A DNA stretch of 48,400 nucleotides from PSLL01 sp964389705 (GCA_964389705.1 CAYMEO010000008.1:1-48400); one strand, 5' to 3'. Positions 8,830-18,625 are shown, counted from the first letter of the stretch. Translations and numbers: made by a program. The notes: a model not told the origin generated them from the letters alone.

Positions 8830-8860
8830 CACCCAAAATGTTGAAATAGGATTTTTGGTG
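8830..8860 (+). promoter_or_regulatory. Stem-loop in the cysK-ftsH spacer
   Basis: CACCCAAAAT (8830-8839) pairs with ATTTTTGGTG (8851-8860), nine of ten pairs, with an 11-base loop. No long T-run follows, so it is a weak terminator candidate or an ftsH leader structure. It ends 41 bases before the preferred ftsH start. Confidence 0.3.
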
Positions 8861-8901
8861 TGCTATGCTTTTCTAGGAAATCTCACTCAAAAGAGGCAAA
8901 T

Positions 8902-10779
8902 GTGAGCAGTCAGCTTTTTAAAAATCTAATTCTATGGCTTGTTATATTTGTAACAATTATTGCCCTGTATCAGTTCCTTCAAACCCCTAAGAGTAGCTAT
9001 GCCGAGATTCCATATAGTGAATTCCTCACAAGCGTCGAACAGGGAGAGGTAAAAGACGTTGAGTTCAAGGGTGATGAAATAAGAGGAACCTACTCAAACA
9101 AAAAAGATGAGTCCCAAAGGGGCTTTAAAACGACCGGACCTGCAAGTGATGAGCTTATAAAGACACTTAAGAAAAATGGCGTATCATTTAGATTTGAGGA
9201 GCAGAGAGAGGGGTCTATAACGCATATACTCTTTAATTGGGCACCTGTAATACTCCTAATTGTTGTTATGGTTCTGTTTATGAGACAGCTCCAGGCCGGG
9301 GGTACCAAGGCCATGTCATTTGGAAGAAGCCGTGCCCGAATGGTCTCAGAAAACCAGAATAAGATTACGTTTAAAGACGTTGCCGGGATTGACGAGGCAA
9401 AAGAAGAGGTTCAAGAAATAGTTGAGTTCCTTAAGAATCCAAAGAAATTCACCCGCCTCGGTGGCAGGATTCCAAAGGGAGTACTCCTTGTAGGCCCCCC
9501 AGGGACAGGGAAGACCCTACTTGCAAAGGCCATAGCAGGAGAGGCAGGAGTACCCTTCTTTATAATTAGTGGAAGCGACTTTGTAGAGATGTTTGTAGGA
9601 GTGGGTGCATCACGCGTGAGGGATCTATTTATGCAGGCAAAGCGCCATGCCCCCTGTATCGTATTTGTTGATGAACTCGATGCCGTAGGACGCCACCGTG
9701 GTGCAGGACTCGGAGGCGGACATGACGAACGCGAGCAGACGCTTAATCAGCTCCTCGTTGAGATGGACGGATTTGAGCCCAATGAGGGGATAATAGTTAT
9801 TGCCGCAACAAACCGTCCAGATGTCCTAGACCCTGCCCTTCTTCGCCCAGGGAGATTTGATAGGCAGGTTGTAGTTCCAAGACCGGATGTGAGGGGCAGA
9901 GAAGAAATACTTAAAGTTCATACAAGAGACACGCCGCTTGCCGAGGATGTAAACCTCGCTACAGTGGCACGTGCAACCCCCGGGTTTTCAGGGGCTGATC
10001 TTGAGAACTTGGTCAATGAGGCTGCCCTCCACGCAGCACGTGTGGGAAGAACAAAGATCTCCATGGTTGATTTTGAGTACTCTAAGGATAAGGTACTTAT
10101 GGGTGTTGAGAGAAAGAGTCTTATAATAAGCGATGCAGAAAAGAAGATAACTGCCTATCATGAAGGCGGGCATGCCCTTGTTGCAAAGCTCACTCCCGGC
10201 ACAGATCCGATACATAAAGTAACTATAATACCAAGAGGTCTTGCCCTAGGCGTCACACAGCAGCTCCCTGTAGAGGATAAATATACGCTCTCTAAGGCCT
10301 ACCTTAATAATACAATTACTGTTCTTCTTGGAGGAAGGGCAGCAGAGGAGATAATATTCGGTGAGCAGACAAGCGGAGCTGGAAACGACCTTGAGAGGGC
10401 AACTGAGATTGCAAGAAAAATGATATGTGAATGGGGAATGAGTGATAAAGTAGGGCCTGTGACATTTGGAAAAAGGGAGGAACAGATCTTTCTTGGTAAA
10501 GAGCTTGCCAGACATAAGGACTATAGTGAAGCCACAGCGCTTGAAATTGATAAGGAAATAAAGAGGGTAGTTACTGAAAACTACAAAAGGGCTAAGGCCA
10601 TCCTCGAGGAAAATATAGACCTCCTTCACAAGCTTGCCGAGGCACTCCTTGAAAGGGAAGTGATTGATGGAAAAGAGCTCGATGACCTCGTAAAACAGAC
10701 AAGAGCCCAATACCCGTCTTGGGAAGGTTCTCTTAGCGCAAAGGGCGCAGTAGCAATGAGAACTAATAAGGACTCTTAA
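8902..10779 (+). CDS. ftsH: ATP-dependent zinc metalloprotease FtsH
   Basis: A membrane-anchored AAA+ protease that degrades misfolded membrane proteins and short-lived regulators. Two membrane segments flank a small periplasmic domain (about residues 8-27 and 105-125). Walker A GPPGTGKT lies near residue 197, Walker B IVFVDELDAVG follows, and SRH-region arginines are in LLRPGRFDRQ. The zinc motif HEGGH lies near residue 420. The frame is open from a GTG at 8860, but I chose the GTG at 8902: AAGAGG lies just upstream and the protein then starts directly before the first membrane helix, as usual. The earlier GTG falls in a hairpin. It heads the folP-cdaA-ybbR-glmM-pdxJ-acpS group. Confidence 0.96.
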   Translation: MSSQLFKNLILWLVIFVTIIALYQFLQTPKSSYAEIPYSEFLTSVEQGEVKDVEFKGDEIRGTYSNKKDESQRGFKTTGPASDELIKTLKKNGVSFRFEEQREGSITHILFNWAPVILLIVVMVLFMRQLQAGGTKAMSFGRSRARMVSENQNKITFKDVAGIDEAKEEVQEIVEFLKNPKKFTRLGGRIPKGVLLVGPPGTGKTLLAKAIAGEAGVPFFIISGSDFVEMFVGVGASRVRDLFMQAKRHAPCIVFVDELDAVGRHRGAGLGGGHDEREQTLNQLLVEMDGFEPNEGIIVIAATNRPDVLDPALLRPGRFDRQVVVPRPDVRGREEILKVHTRDTPLAEDVNLATVARATPGFSGADLENLVNEAALHAARVGRTKISMVDFEYSKDKVLMGVERKSLIISDAEKKITAYHEGGHALVAKLTPGTDPIHKVTIIPRGLALGVTQQLPVEDKYTLSKAYLNNTITVLLGGRAAEEIIFGEQTSGAGNDLERATEIARKMICEWGMSDKVGPVTFGKREEQIFLGKELARHKDYSEATALEIDKEIKRVVTENYKRAKAILEENIDLLHKLAEALLEREVIDGKELDDLVKQTRAQYPSWEGSLSAKGAVAMRTNKDS

Positions 10780-10907
10780 AAAGCTACGATATTTCTTCTC
10801 CGACTTCTTAAATAATCATTCGATTTAAGGCGTTTTATCTGGCTATAGTGGCAGAACCTCCTTCAGATTAGTAAAATACCACATACATATCGTCTAAAAA
10901 AAAGAAG

Positions 10908-11786
10908 ATGACTAAAGATCGAAGCCTTAATTCTGATAAAGCCTTAAGCCGACAACAGAGGGGCTTTATGTGTAGGGATAAAGAATTGCCACTTGGTTCG
11001 AGAACATATGTTATGGGTATACTTAATGTAACCCCGGATTCTTTCTATGATGGAGGCAGGTATTATAATCCCGACGATGCGCTAAGGCGCATTGAACAGA
11101 TGATAACTGAAGGAGCAGACATTATAGACATAGGGGGAGAATCAACCAAGCCCGGCTCAATCGGGGTCTCAGAAGAGGAGGAGCTAAGACGCACGATTCC
11201 CATAATAAAGGAGGCAAGGAAACGATTTGATACTATCTTCTCAATAGATACGACCAAATCGAAAGTGGCTAGGGAGGCTCTAGAAGAAGGGGTATCAATA
11301 GTAAATGATATAAGTGGACTTAAATTTGACCCCGACATAGCTCCGGTTGTGGCAAGATACAAGGCCGGTCTTGTTCTTATGCACACCACCTCTCGTCCCT
11401 ATGATATGCAGACCAAGACTGAGTATAATGATATTATATCCGATATAATCCAGTCACTTACGGAATCCATTGAATTGGCAGAGGGAAGAGGCGTTAATCC
11501 ACAGAGTATTTTGATTGATCCAGGTTTCGGATTTGGAAAAACCCCTTTTCATAACCTTATACTCCTCAGGCGCCTCAGTGAATTTCTAATACTTGACAAA
11601 CCAATTTTGATAGGAACTTCAAGAAAATCCTTTATAGCCAAGATCGTCGGTGAATCCGGAGGATTAGAGGGAACTGCCGCAACTGTAGCCATTGGTATTA
11701 TGAATGGTGCATCAGTTATAAGAGTCCATGATGTCCTCTATATGAAGCACATAGCAAAGATGGTAGATGCAATTTTGTCAGTCTAA
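10908..11786 (+). CDS. folP: Dihydropteroate synthase
   Basis: A TIM-barrel enzyme joining 6-hydroxymethyl-dihydropterin pyrophosphate to p-aminobenzoate in folate synthesis. The two family signatures are ILNVTPDSFYDGG and DIIDIGGESTKPGS. The later pterin-binding segments IDPGFGFGKT and IGTSRKSFI are also present. Up to 292 residues are possible from the ATG at 10908. An internal ATG at 10968 preceded by GAGGGG gives a start closer to the family core and may be the true one. It is followed by cdaA after 30 bases, a neighbourhood common in Deltaproteobacteria and Firmicutes. Confidence 0.94.
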   Translation: MTKDRSLNSDKALSRQQRGFMCRDKELPLGSRTYVMGILNVTPDSFYDGGRYYNPDDALRRIEQMITEGADIIDIGGESTKPGSIGVSEEEELRRTIPIIKEARKRFDTIFSIDTTKSKVAREALEEGVSIVNDISGLKFDPDIAPVVARYKAGLVLMHTTSRPYDMQTKTEYNDIISDIIQSLTESIELAEGRGVNPQSILIDPGFGFGKTPFHNLILLRRLSEFLILDKPILIGTSRKSFIAKIVGESGGLEGTAATVAIGIMNGASVIRVHDVLYMKHIAKMVDAILSV

Positions 11787-11816
11787 AGCGTTAGGCACAA
11801 ATAAGGAGGGGACAAA

Positions 11817-12647
11817 ATGCTCGATGCAATCTTACATTTTAGGTACCTCTCTGATACGGCAGACATTATAATAGTCGCCCTAATTATATATTACATCCTG
11901 AGGCTTATTGAAGGAACACGCGCGGTTCAGATGCTTTTTGGTCTTGCATCTATATTTGTCCTTTATTTCCTCTCTCAAAAATGGGAGCTCTATACACTTA
12001 ACTGGATTCTGGATCATTTTCTAGGATCTATAATCCTGATCGTTGTAATTCTCTTTCAAAACGATATACGAAGAGCCCTTGCTGCATTTGGCGGCAATCC
12101 ACTGGGTCTAAGGACTTATTATAGGAAATCAGAGCAGTTTATTGTTGATGAAATTGTGAAGGCGACAAGCTTCTTGGCAAGCCGCAGGATCGGAGCGCTT
12201 ATTGCAATTGAGAGAAAAGACAGCCTTGCAGATTTCGTTGAGGTTGGAATGAGGCTCGATGCATGGATCTCAAGGGAGCTGATCATAACCATTTTCAATA
12301 AGGACTCTCCTCTCCATGATGGTGGGATGATTATAGGAAAGAATAAGATACTATCTGTAGGCTCATTTTTTCCTCTTGCTACTGACCCAGATCTAGAAAG
12401 AGAACTCGGCACAAGACATAGAGCGGCCATAGGGCTATCAAGAGAAACCGATGCTGCAGTCGTGGTGGCTTCTGAAGAAACAGGAATAATATCACTTGCC
12501 TTTGGAGGGAACCTGATGAGGGGGCTTGATGCTACCTCTCTTGACAACCGTCTTTTTGATATACTGGGGGTAAAAAGAGGACAGGCTGAAAAAACCGGTT
12601 TTTTCAGCCTCCTGAGGAAAAGGCGAATTGAAAAAACGGAGGCCTAA
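11817..12647 (+). CDS. cdaA: Diadenylate cyclase CdaA (c-di-AMP synthase)
   Basis: A 276-residue protein with three hydrophobic helices in the first 85 residues and a C-terminal DAC domain that condenses two ATP into c-di-AMP. The catalytic motif reads HDGG (167-170), where many homologues have HDGA. The RHR motif GTRHRAAIG is intact (198-206). AAGGAGGGG stands just before the ATG. The order cdaA-ybbR-glmM is the classic c-di-AMP/cell-wall module, in which the YbbR protein and GlmM modulate the cyclase. Its presence indicates c-di-AMP signalling in this organism. Confidence 0.92.
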   Translation: MLDAILHFRYLSDTADIIIVALIIYYILRLIEGTRAVQMLFGLASIFVLYFLSQKWELYTLNWILDHFLGSIILIVVILFQNDIRRALAAFGGNPLGLRTYYRKSEQFIVDEIVKATSFLASRRIGALIAIERKDSLADFVEVGMRLDAWISRELIITIFNKDSPLHDGGMIIGKNKILSVGSFFPLATDPDLERELGTRHRAAIGLSRETDAAVVVASEETGIISLAFGGNLMRGLDATSLDNRLFDILGVKRGQAEKTGFFSLLRKRRIEKTEA

Positions 12648-12668
12648 TTTGTCTCGGCTTATGTCATT

Positions 12669-13718
12669 ATGAAAGGTAAAAACCGCAGGATATGGGAAAT
12701 CTTAAATCGAATTGGAGACACAGTATCTCTGTGGTGGGATGCAGTACATTCCTTGATGCCCATCATAGGAGAGGCATTGCTAAGAGGACTCAAGGGACTT
12801 TTCCTTAAGAACCGTGGTAAAAAGATTCTCGCAGTGGCCTTTGCAGTAGCTCTCTGGTTCTCAGCCAATGTTGAGCAAGATGTAGAAAGGGGTGTATTGG
12901 CTGAGATCAATTATATCAATCTCCCTGCGGATCTTGTCATAATGAATGATCCTCCTCAGACACTAAACCTCAGGGTTCGAGGACCCAGAACCCAGCTCTC
13001 ATCACTTTCACCCCGAGATATAGTTTTAACACTTGATCTCTCTCATGCCACCCCTGGGGTTTCTAAATTCGAGATTCGTACAGATCAGATAAAACCCCCA
13101 AGTGGGGTACAAGTAGTGGGAATAAGCCCGGCTGAAATCAAAATAGATATTGATAAAATAATAGAGAAAGAGGTCATGGTAAAACCCGCAATTTCTATTC
13201 CCGATACCGGTTATGAGATATTAGGTGAACCTAAAGTGGTGCCCCCTAAGGTCAGGATTAGGGGACCAAAACGGATAGTATCACAGATCGAAAGCATCTC
13301 TACTGATCTAGTCTCAACTGCTGGTGCAAGGTCTAGCTTCACAATCGAGGTTCCCCTTAAGGTGCCTCCAGGGGTTGAGGTACTTGAGAAGAGATTTGCA
13401 AGGGTTACAGTAGATATTCAGGAGAAGACTGTGATAAAGGAATTCAAGGATATGAATATAACCCTCCTTAATTCTGATGGGGTTCAATTTGAGCCTCTAG
13501 AGCCCCTCAAGGCCGAATTGGTGTTTGAGGGTCCGTATCGGATTATTAAAAACCTAAACAGCGATGACATAGAGGTTTCCGTAGATGTGAGTAAACTTAA
13601 ACAGAACCCCAAGCGGAGGATACAGAGACTCAAGGTAAGTGTGAACTATCCTTATAGAGAAAATCTTATCCTAAAGAAAAAGGTGCCTGATGAGATTCAG
13701 GTAATATTAAGAAAATAG
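12669..13718 (+). CDS. YbbR-domain protein (CdaR-like)
   Basis: A 349-residue protein with one membrane helix near residues 52-70 (KILAVAFAVALWFSANVEQ) and a large extracytoplasmic part. That part is made of repeated YbbR beta-domains, seen as periodic PPxVxIRGP and LRVRGPRTQL strands. In Firmicutes the equivalent CdaR binds CdaA and tunes c-di-AMP output; here the role is inferred from synteny between cdaA and glmM. The 45 N-terminal residues before the helix are basic and cytoplasmic. Confidence 0.88.
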   Translation: MKGKNRRIWEILNRIGDTVSLWWDAVHSLMPIIGEALLRGLKGLFLKNRGKKILAVAFAVALWFSANVEQDVERGVLAEINYINLPADLVIMNDPPQTLNLRVRGPRTQLSSLSPRDIVLTLDLSHATPGVSKFEIRTDQIKPPSGVQVVGISPAEIKIDIDKIIEKEVMVKPAISIPDTGYEILGEPKVVPPKVRIRGPKRIVSQIESISTDLVSTAGARSSFTIEVPLKVPPGVEVLEKRFARVTVDIQEKTVIKEFKDMNITLLNSDGVQFEPLEPLKAELVFEGPYRIIKNLNSDDIEVSVDVSKLKQNPKRRIQRLKVSVNYPYRENLILKKKVPDEIQVILRK

Positions 13719-13737
13719 ATATGCTTGGAGGATAAAA

Positions 13738-15114
13738 TTGAGAGAACCTAATAATAAACGTCTTTTTGGAACAGATGGTATAAGGGGGGTGGCGAATTAT
13801 GACCCTATGACCCCTGAGATGAGTCTTAAACTCGGTAAGGCACTGACATATATATTAAAACAGGAAAAGACAGATTCGAAAAGACTTAAAATAGTAATTG
13901 GTAAGGATACGAGACTCTCAGGTTATATGTTTGAACAGGCAATATCGGCAGGGATTACCTCTATGGGTGCCGATGTGCTCCTCGTAGGTCCACTCCCTAC
14001 CCCTGCTATTGCATTTCTTACAGCCAGTATGCGGGCAGATGCGGGTGTTGTTATATCTGCCTCGCATAACCCTTACGAAGACAACGGCATAAAGTTTTTT
14101 GATAGATTTGGGTTTAAACTCCCCGATGAAAAGGAGCTAGAGATAGAGGAGCTCGTCTTAGGTGAAGGAATTAATCGCCTGAGCGTTTCTCCTAAGGATA
14201 TTGGGAAGGCCTCGAGACTCGACGATGCCAGAGGGAGATATGTGGTATTTCTCAAGAACGCATTTCCAAAAGACATGACGCTCGAAGGGCTTAGAATTGT
14301 CCTAGACTGTGCAAACGGAGCGGCCTACAGAGTCTCTCCAATAGTGTTTGAAGAATTGGGCGCCGACCTTATAACAATTGGATCAAAACCCGATGGCAAG
14401 AACATAAATACTGAGTGCGGCTCCCTCAACCCGGATTTACTCAAACAAAAGGTGAAGGAGACAGGAGCAGATTTGGGGATAGCATTGGATGGAGATGCCG
14501 ATAGGGTTATTTTCTGTGATGAAACAGGAGATATAGTGGATGGGGATAAAATAATGGCCATATGTGCAGAGGAAATGATTAAGAGTGGAAGGTTATTAAA
14601 AAACACGGTTGTCTCAACTATTATGAGTAATATGTCTCTTGAAGCATTTATACGTGATAATGGGGGGCAATTAATCAGGACAGCAGTTGGAGATAGGTAT
14701 GTTGTAGAAGAAATGAGGGTAAGAGGATGTAACTTCGGAGGTGAGAAATCAGGACATATAATATTCCTTGATCATACTACGACTGGTGACGGAACACTTG
14801 CCGCCCTCCAGGTTCTAGCCATCATGAAGCGAAAGGAAAAGAAACTCTCGGAACTTGCAAAGATAATAGACCTATATCCACAACTGCTCTTGAGTGTAAG
14901 GGTAAGAGAGAAAAAACCATTTAAATCTATAAAGGGGCTTTCTGATTTGCTTGTTCTCTCTGAGAGGAACCTAAAAAATAGGGGAAGAATAAACCTCAGG
15001 TATTCTGGAACTGAGCCCCTTGCAAGAATTATGGTAGAGGGTGAGGATGAATCACTAATAAGAGAAATCGCGCATGAGATCGCTTCTCTGATTGAGCGCG
15101 ATATTGGAGAATGA
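13738..15114 (+). CDS. glmM: Phosphoglucosamine mutase
   Basis: A 458-residue alpha-D-phosphohexomutase converting glucosamine-6-P to glucosamine-1-P for UDP-GlcNAc. It carries FGTDGIRG near the N-terminus, the phosphoserine loop ISASHNPYEDNG (catalytic Ser about residue 109), metal loop DGDADR, sugar loop GGEKSGH and phosphate loop RYSGTEPLARIM. The start is TTG, chosen because GGAGG lies six bases upstream and the next in-frame start would remove the N-terminal signature. It completes the cdaA-ybbR-glmM unit. Confidence 0.95.
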   Translation: MREPNNKRLFGTDGIRGVANYDPMTPEMSLKLGKALTYILKQEKTDSKRLKIVIGKDTRLSGYMFEQAISAGITSMGADVLLVGPLPTPAIAFLTASMRADAGVVISASHNPYEDNGIKFFDRFGFKLPDEKELEIEELVLGEGINRLSVSPKDIGKASRLDDARGRYVVFLKNAFPKDMTLEGLRIVLDCANGAAYRVSPIVFEELGADLITIGSKPDGKNINTECGSLNPDLLKQKVKETGADLGIALDGDADRVIFCDETGDIVDGDKIMAICAEEMIKSGRLLKNTVVSTIMSNMSLEAFIRDNGGQLIRTAVGDRYVVEEMRVRGCNFGGEKSGHIIFLDHTTTGDGTLAALQVLAIMKRKEKKLSELAKIIDLYPQLLLSVRVREKKPFKSIKGLSDLLVLSERNLKNRGRINLRYSGTEPLARIMVEGEDESLIREIAHEIASLIERDIGE

Positions 15115-15145
15115 GATTGTAAAGACCGGAGGAGTTATTAAATCA

Positions 15146-15859
15146 ATGCCCAGATTAAACGTAAATATAGACCATGTGGCAACACTAAGGCAGGCAAGAA
15201 GAGGAGTAGAACCCGATCCAATCCTTGCCGCTTATCTGGCGGAACTCGCAGGGGCTGAAGGCATTGTAGCACACCTCAGAGAAGATAGAAGGCATATTCA
15301 GGACAGAGATTTAAGGATCCTTAGGGAGGTTGTAAAGACCAAACTCAATTTGGAGATGGCTCCAACCCCTGAGATGTTAAGTATTGCACTCGATATAAAG
15401 CCGGATATGGTAACACTTGTTCCTGAAAGAAGAGAGGAAATAACCACTGAAGGCGGGCTCGATGTTTTAGGTAATTCGAGAAAGATTCTCAGTATAGTGG
15501 AGAGGCTCAAGGAAAACGGTCTATTTGTAAGCCTCTTTATGGATCCAGATCCAGAGCAGATTAGGGCTGCAAAAAACACAGGGGCTGATATGGTCGAGAT
15601 CCACACTGGCAGATATGCAGAGGCAAAACACGACCGAGAAAGAGAGGCTAGATTAAGTGAGATTGAAGAGGCCGTAAGGATAACCCTTGGGCTTGGATTG
15701 AGGGCTGCAGCAGGGCACGGACTAAACTACCTAAATGTAAGGAGGGTTGCCAGGATAGATGGGATTGAGGAGCTAAACATCGGTCATAGTATCATATCGC
15801 GTGCTGTAATTGTCGGGATTGAAAGCGCTGTAAGGGAGATGTCTAGACTTTGTAGGTAA
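15146..15859 (+). CDS. pdxJ: Pyridoxine 5'-phosphate synthase
   Basis: A 237-residue TIM-barrel enzyme of the DXP-dependent PLP pathway, condensing 1-deoxyxylulose-5-P with aminoacetone-3-P. It starts PRLNVNIDHVATLRQAR and carries VTLVPERREEITTEGG, VEIHTGRYA and AAGHGLNY, all typical. The frame is open from 15092 inside glmM, but the ATG at 15146 has GGAGGAG upstream and gives the standard N-terminus. The pdxJ-acpS order is widespread in Proteobacteria. Confidence 0.95.
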   Translation: MPRLNVNIDHVATLRQARRGVEPDPILAAYLAELAGAEGIVAHLREDRRHIQDRDLRILREVVKTKLNLEMAPTPEMLSIALDIKPDMVTLVPERREEITTEGGLDVLGNSRKILSIVERLKENGLFVSLFMDPDPEQIRAAKNTGADMVEIHTGRYAEAKHDREREARLSEIEEAVRITLGLGLRAAAGHGLNYLNVRRVARIDGIEELNIGHSIISRAVIVGIESAVREMSRLCR

Positions 15860-15872
15860 CTATTCTAGAGAG

Positions 15873-16250
15873 ATGATTTTAGGTGTAGGAATTGACCTTG
15901 TCAACATAAATAGAATCGAGAGGCTCTTAAAGATTTGGGGAGACAGATTCAAGAAAAGGGTATTTTCACAAGGTGAGATAGATAATTGCGAGCGATATGA
16001 GAGGAGTTCTGAGCGCTTTGCCGCAAATTTTGCCGTAAAAGAGGCCTTTTTTAAGGCCGTTGGAGGGGGCTTTAAAACCAATATCCGGCTGCTCGATATT
16101 GAAGTCCTAAGGGATAAATATGGGAAACCTTATGTCAATCTCTATGGGAAGGCAAAATATGTATCAGAGATTATGAAAATGAATGTTATTCACGTATCAA
16201 TCTCGCATGACGGTGATTACGCTACAGCAGTTGTGGTTCTCGAGGGATGA
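15873..16250 (+). CDS. acpS: Holo-[acyl-carrier-protein] synthase
   Basis: A 125-residue phosphopantetheinyl transferase that loads the 4'-phosphopantetheine arm from CoA onto ACP. It contains the magnesium-binding GIDLVNINRIER and the FAVKEAFFKAVG motif near residue 57, and VSISHDGDYATA near the end. Length is normal. It follows pdxJ by 13 bases and converges on fur. Confidence 0.94.
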   Translation: MILGVGIDLVNINRIERLLKIWGDRFKKRVFSQGEIDNCERYERSSERFAANFAVKEAFFKAVGGGFKTNIRLLDIEVLRDKYGKPYVNLYGKAKYVSEIMKMNVIHVSISHDGDYATAVVVLEG

Positions 16251-16275
16251 ATCTACTTACCGTGGGTAACTAAAT

Positions 16276-16761
16276 CTACTTGTCTTTTTTCCTTGTACAT
16301 GTTGAGCAATATCCGTAAAGCTCAAGTTTATGGTTTATGACCTTGAAGTCGTTGAGCCTTGCAACCTCCCTTGAAGAGTGCTCAATATCTGGATTTTCAA
16401 ATTCTATGATCCTTCCACACCCAATGCAGATGAGGTGATCGTGGTGTTCTCCTTCAAATTTAACTGGCTCATACCTGGTTTTGCCATCTCCAAAGTTTCT
16501 CTCAAAGGCTAAGGCACACTCTTTAAAGAGCTTTAGGGTTCTATAGACTGTGGCATACCCAATCTTTGGATTTTGCTTTTTTACCTTCTCATAGAGTTCT
16601 TCCACTGTTATATGTTGCCCGGGGTGGTTGAAGAATTCATCAAAAATGGTGTCCCTTTGCTTTGTGGATTTGAGCCTCTTTTTTGATATATACTCTTCTA
16701 GTGCCTTTTTTCTCTCGGCCTTTGGTTTAGGGAGTAATTCCTCTTTGTCTCTTGAAATCAT
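16276..16761 (-). CDS. fur: Fur-family transcriptional regulator
   Basis: A 161-residue ferric-uptake-type repressor. A winged-helix DNA-binding domain covers residues 25-95, with the recognition region around IGYATVYRTLKLF. The metal-sensing dimerisation domain has GEHHDHLICIGCG and CSTC, that is, two CxxC pairs forming the structural zinc site. A basic extension of about 20 residues precedes the usual start. Fur, Zur and PerR cannot be separated by sequence alone here. It may control the divergent HIT gene or iron genes elsewhere. Confidence 0.9.
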   Translation of the reverse strand: MISRDKEELLPKPKAERKKALEEYISKKRLKSTKQRDTIFDEFFNHPGQHITVEELYEKVKKQNPKIGYATVYRTLKLFKECALAFERNFGDGKTRYEPVKFEGEHHDHLICIGCGRIIEFENPDIEHSSREVARLNDFKVINHKLELYGYCSTCTRKKDK

Positions 16762-16912
16762 AATTAGTCAATTCTACATCCATAGGGCTCTAATATCAAG
16801 TTAATACCGAGTGGAAATTATTACTGTTTTTGGTCTACAGGTAATTACAGATCCTTCTTAGGCTTTATGATATAATAAGAAAACCGCCTTACATTTCATT
16901 AAGGAGAAAAGT

Positions 16913-17257
16913 ATGGAAGACTGCATATTTTGTAAGATTGTAAATAGAGAAGCTCCAGCTACAATTGTATATGAAGATGATATTTCAATTGCCTTTAGGG
17001 ATATAAAACCTCAAGCACCCACCCATATCCTAATAATCCCCAAAAGGCATATACGAACAGTGGTTGAATCAACTGAGGAGGATAAACCTCTCCTTGGACA
17101 CCTCATATATGTTGCGAATATTATCGCAAAGAAAGAAGGCATTAGTCAGCGTGGATTTAGATTGGTTATAAACTGTGGCTTGCAAAGTGGTCAGACAGTC
17201 TGGCATATCCATTTTCACCTATTGGGCGGAAGGCGTATGACCTGGCCTCCGGGATAA
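16913..17257 (+). CDS. HIT-family nucleotide hydrolase (HINT type)
   Basis: A 114-residue histidine-triad protein. It starts DCIFCKIVNRE, contains the conserved HILIIPKRHI segment, and ends with the triad HIHFHLLGGR. HINT proteins hydrolyse AMP-lysine or AMP-NH2 type substrates. AAGGAG lies seven bases before the ATG and a perfect TATAAT stands at 16871-16876, so it probably has its own promoter. Confidence 0.93.
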   Translation: MEDCIFCKIVNREAPATIVYEDDISIAFRDIKPQAPTHILIIPKRHIRTVVESTEEDKPLLGHLIYVANIIAKKEGISQRGFRLVINCGLQSGQTVWHIHFHLLGGRRMTWPPG

Positions 17258-17328
17258 AAAATTTTCTTATGGTTTACAGAGAAGGATTTAAATGATCTCC
17301 TCTGTGTGATAGACGTGGGAACTTAGAA

Positions 17329-18576
17329 TTGACGGATGCAATTTCTTATCTCAATTCCCTTGGACTCCATAAGGTAAATCCTGGCCTCGAGAGGATTATA
17401 AGGCTTCTTTCTGCCCTTGGGAATCCACACAATAAAATGCCGAGTATTATTATTGGAGGAACAAATGGAAAAGGCTCCGTTTCGGCGATGGTTGCATCCG
17501 TTCTTAAATCAGGGGGTTATAAGACCGGACTTTATACCTCTCCTCACCTTATAAGGGTCTCGGAGAGGATAAGGATAAACGATGAGGAGATTCCTATTGA
17601 TGACCTATATAGATTGATTTTGGAGATTAAGAATCTTTCCTCTCGGCTTCTACAGGAGCCAAGCTATTTTGAGGTTCTTACAGCGTGTGCGTTTCTTTAC
17701 TTCTCAGAGAAAAAGGTAGATTTTATGGTGCTTGAAGTAGGAATGGGAGGACGATGGGATGCGACTAATGTGGTTACTCCACTTCTGTCTGTAATTACAA
17801 ATGTCTCAAGGGATCACACAGAGTTTCTAGGAGAGACCATAGGGCAAATAGCCTTTGAAAAGGCTGGGATTATAAAACAGGGGGTGCCTGTTGTAACCGC
17901 TGCAAACGGGGAGGCACTCGATGTAATTGAGTCTATAGCCTATAAGAGGTCTGCCCCTCTTAGCATAATGGGGAGGGATTTTAGGACTCAAGGAGAAGGT
18001 ACAGAGGATTTTAGATACTCTGGAGTAATATGGGATCTTGATCATCTTAGGTGCGCCTTACCGGGATTTTATCAGGTTGAAAATGCCTCTGTTGCCATCT
18101 GTGCACTAGAATCACTCTCCCGATCTTATGCGGTGGAGATAAAAGAGAGGAATCTAAGAGATGGACTTTTATCTGTAAGGTGGGAAGGAAGGATGGAGTT
18201 TTTAAGGGATGACCCTCCCCTTATCTTGGATGGCGCACACAATCCTGGTGGAGCACGGGCACTTAAAGAGTCAATTCAAAAGATGTTTCCGGGTAGGAAA
18301 TTTTTATTCTTGATTGGTATGCTTGGAGATAAAGACCATAGGCAATACATAGAGGAGATTTCCCAGATTGCCCGGTGCATTATAGTAACTGATGTGCCCT
18401 CCGGAAGGGGTATTAAGGCAGAGAAACTAGCTAGGGTAGCAGAGGAATTTTTAAAGGAGGTAGAGATCATAGAGGATATTAGAGAGGCATTTTATAGAGT
18501 AGAGTCTCTTTCTGTTCCCGTATGTATTACTGGCTCTCTCTATCTGATTGGGGCTGTAAAAAGTTTTATAATGTAA
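17329..18576 (+). CDS. folC: Folylpolyglutamate synthase / dihydrofolate synthase
   Basis: A 415-residue Mur-ligase-type enzyme adding glutamate to (dihydro)folate. It has the ATP loop GGTNGKGS (residues 43-50), SPHLIRVSERI, MVLEVGMGGRWDATN and LDGAHNPGG. The start appears to be TTG with no strong ribosome binding site. Together with folP it puts two folate steps in this window. No accD precedes it as in many Proteobacteria. Confidence 0.93.
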   Translation: MTDAISYLNSLGLHKVNPGLERIIRLLSALGNPHNKMPSIIIGGTNGKGSVSAMVASVLKSGGYKTGLYTSPHLIRVSERIRINDEEIPIDDLYRLILEIKNLSSRLLQEPSYFEVLTACAFLYFSEKKVDFMVLEVGMGGRWDATNVVTPLLSVITNVSRDHTEFLGETIGQIAFEKAGIIKQGVPVVTAANGEALDVIESIAYKRSAPLSIMGRDFRTQGEGTEDFRYSGVIWDLDHLRCALPGFYQVENASVAICALESLSRSYAVEIKERNLRDGLLSVRWEGRMEFLRDDPPLILDGAHNPGGARALKESIQKMFPGRKFLFLIGMLGDKDHRQYIEEISQIARCIIVTDVPSGRGIKAEKLARVAEEFLKEVEIIEDIREAFYRVESLSVPVCITGSLYLIGAVKSFIM

Positions 18577-18625
18577 ATTGTGCCTTATTTTAACCTGTGC
18601 TACTTTATTATTGAGGAGAAGATAA

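Noticed and set aside
16251..16275. TTACCGTGGGTAA hairpin between acpS and fur as a terminator
   Set aside because: Stem of only five pairs, with the T-run too far away to be convincing.
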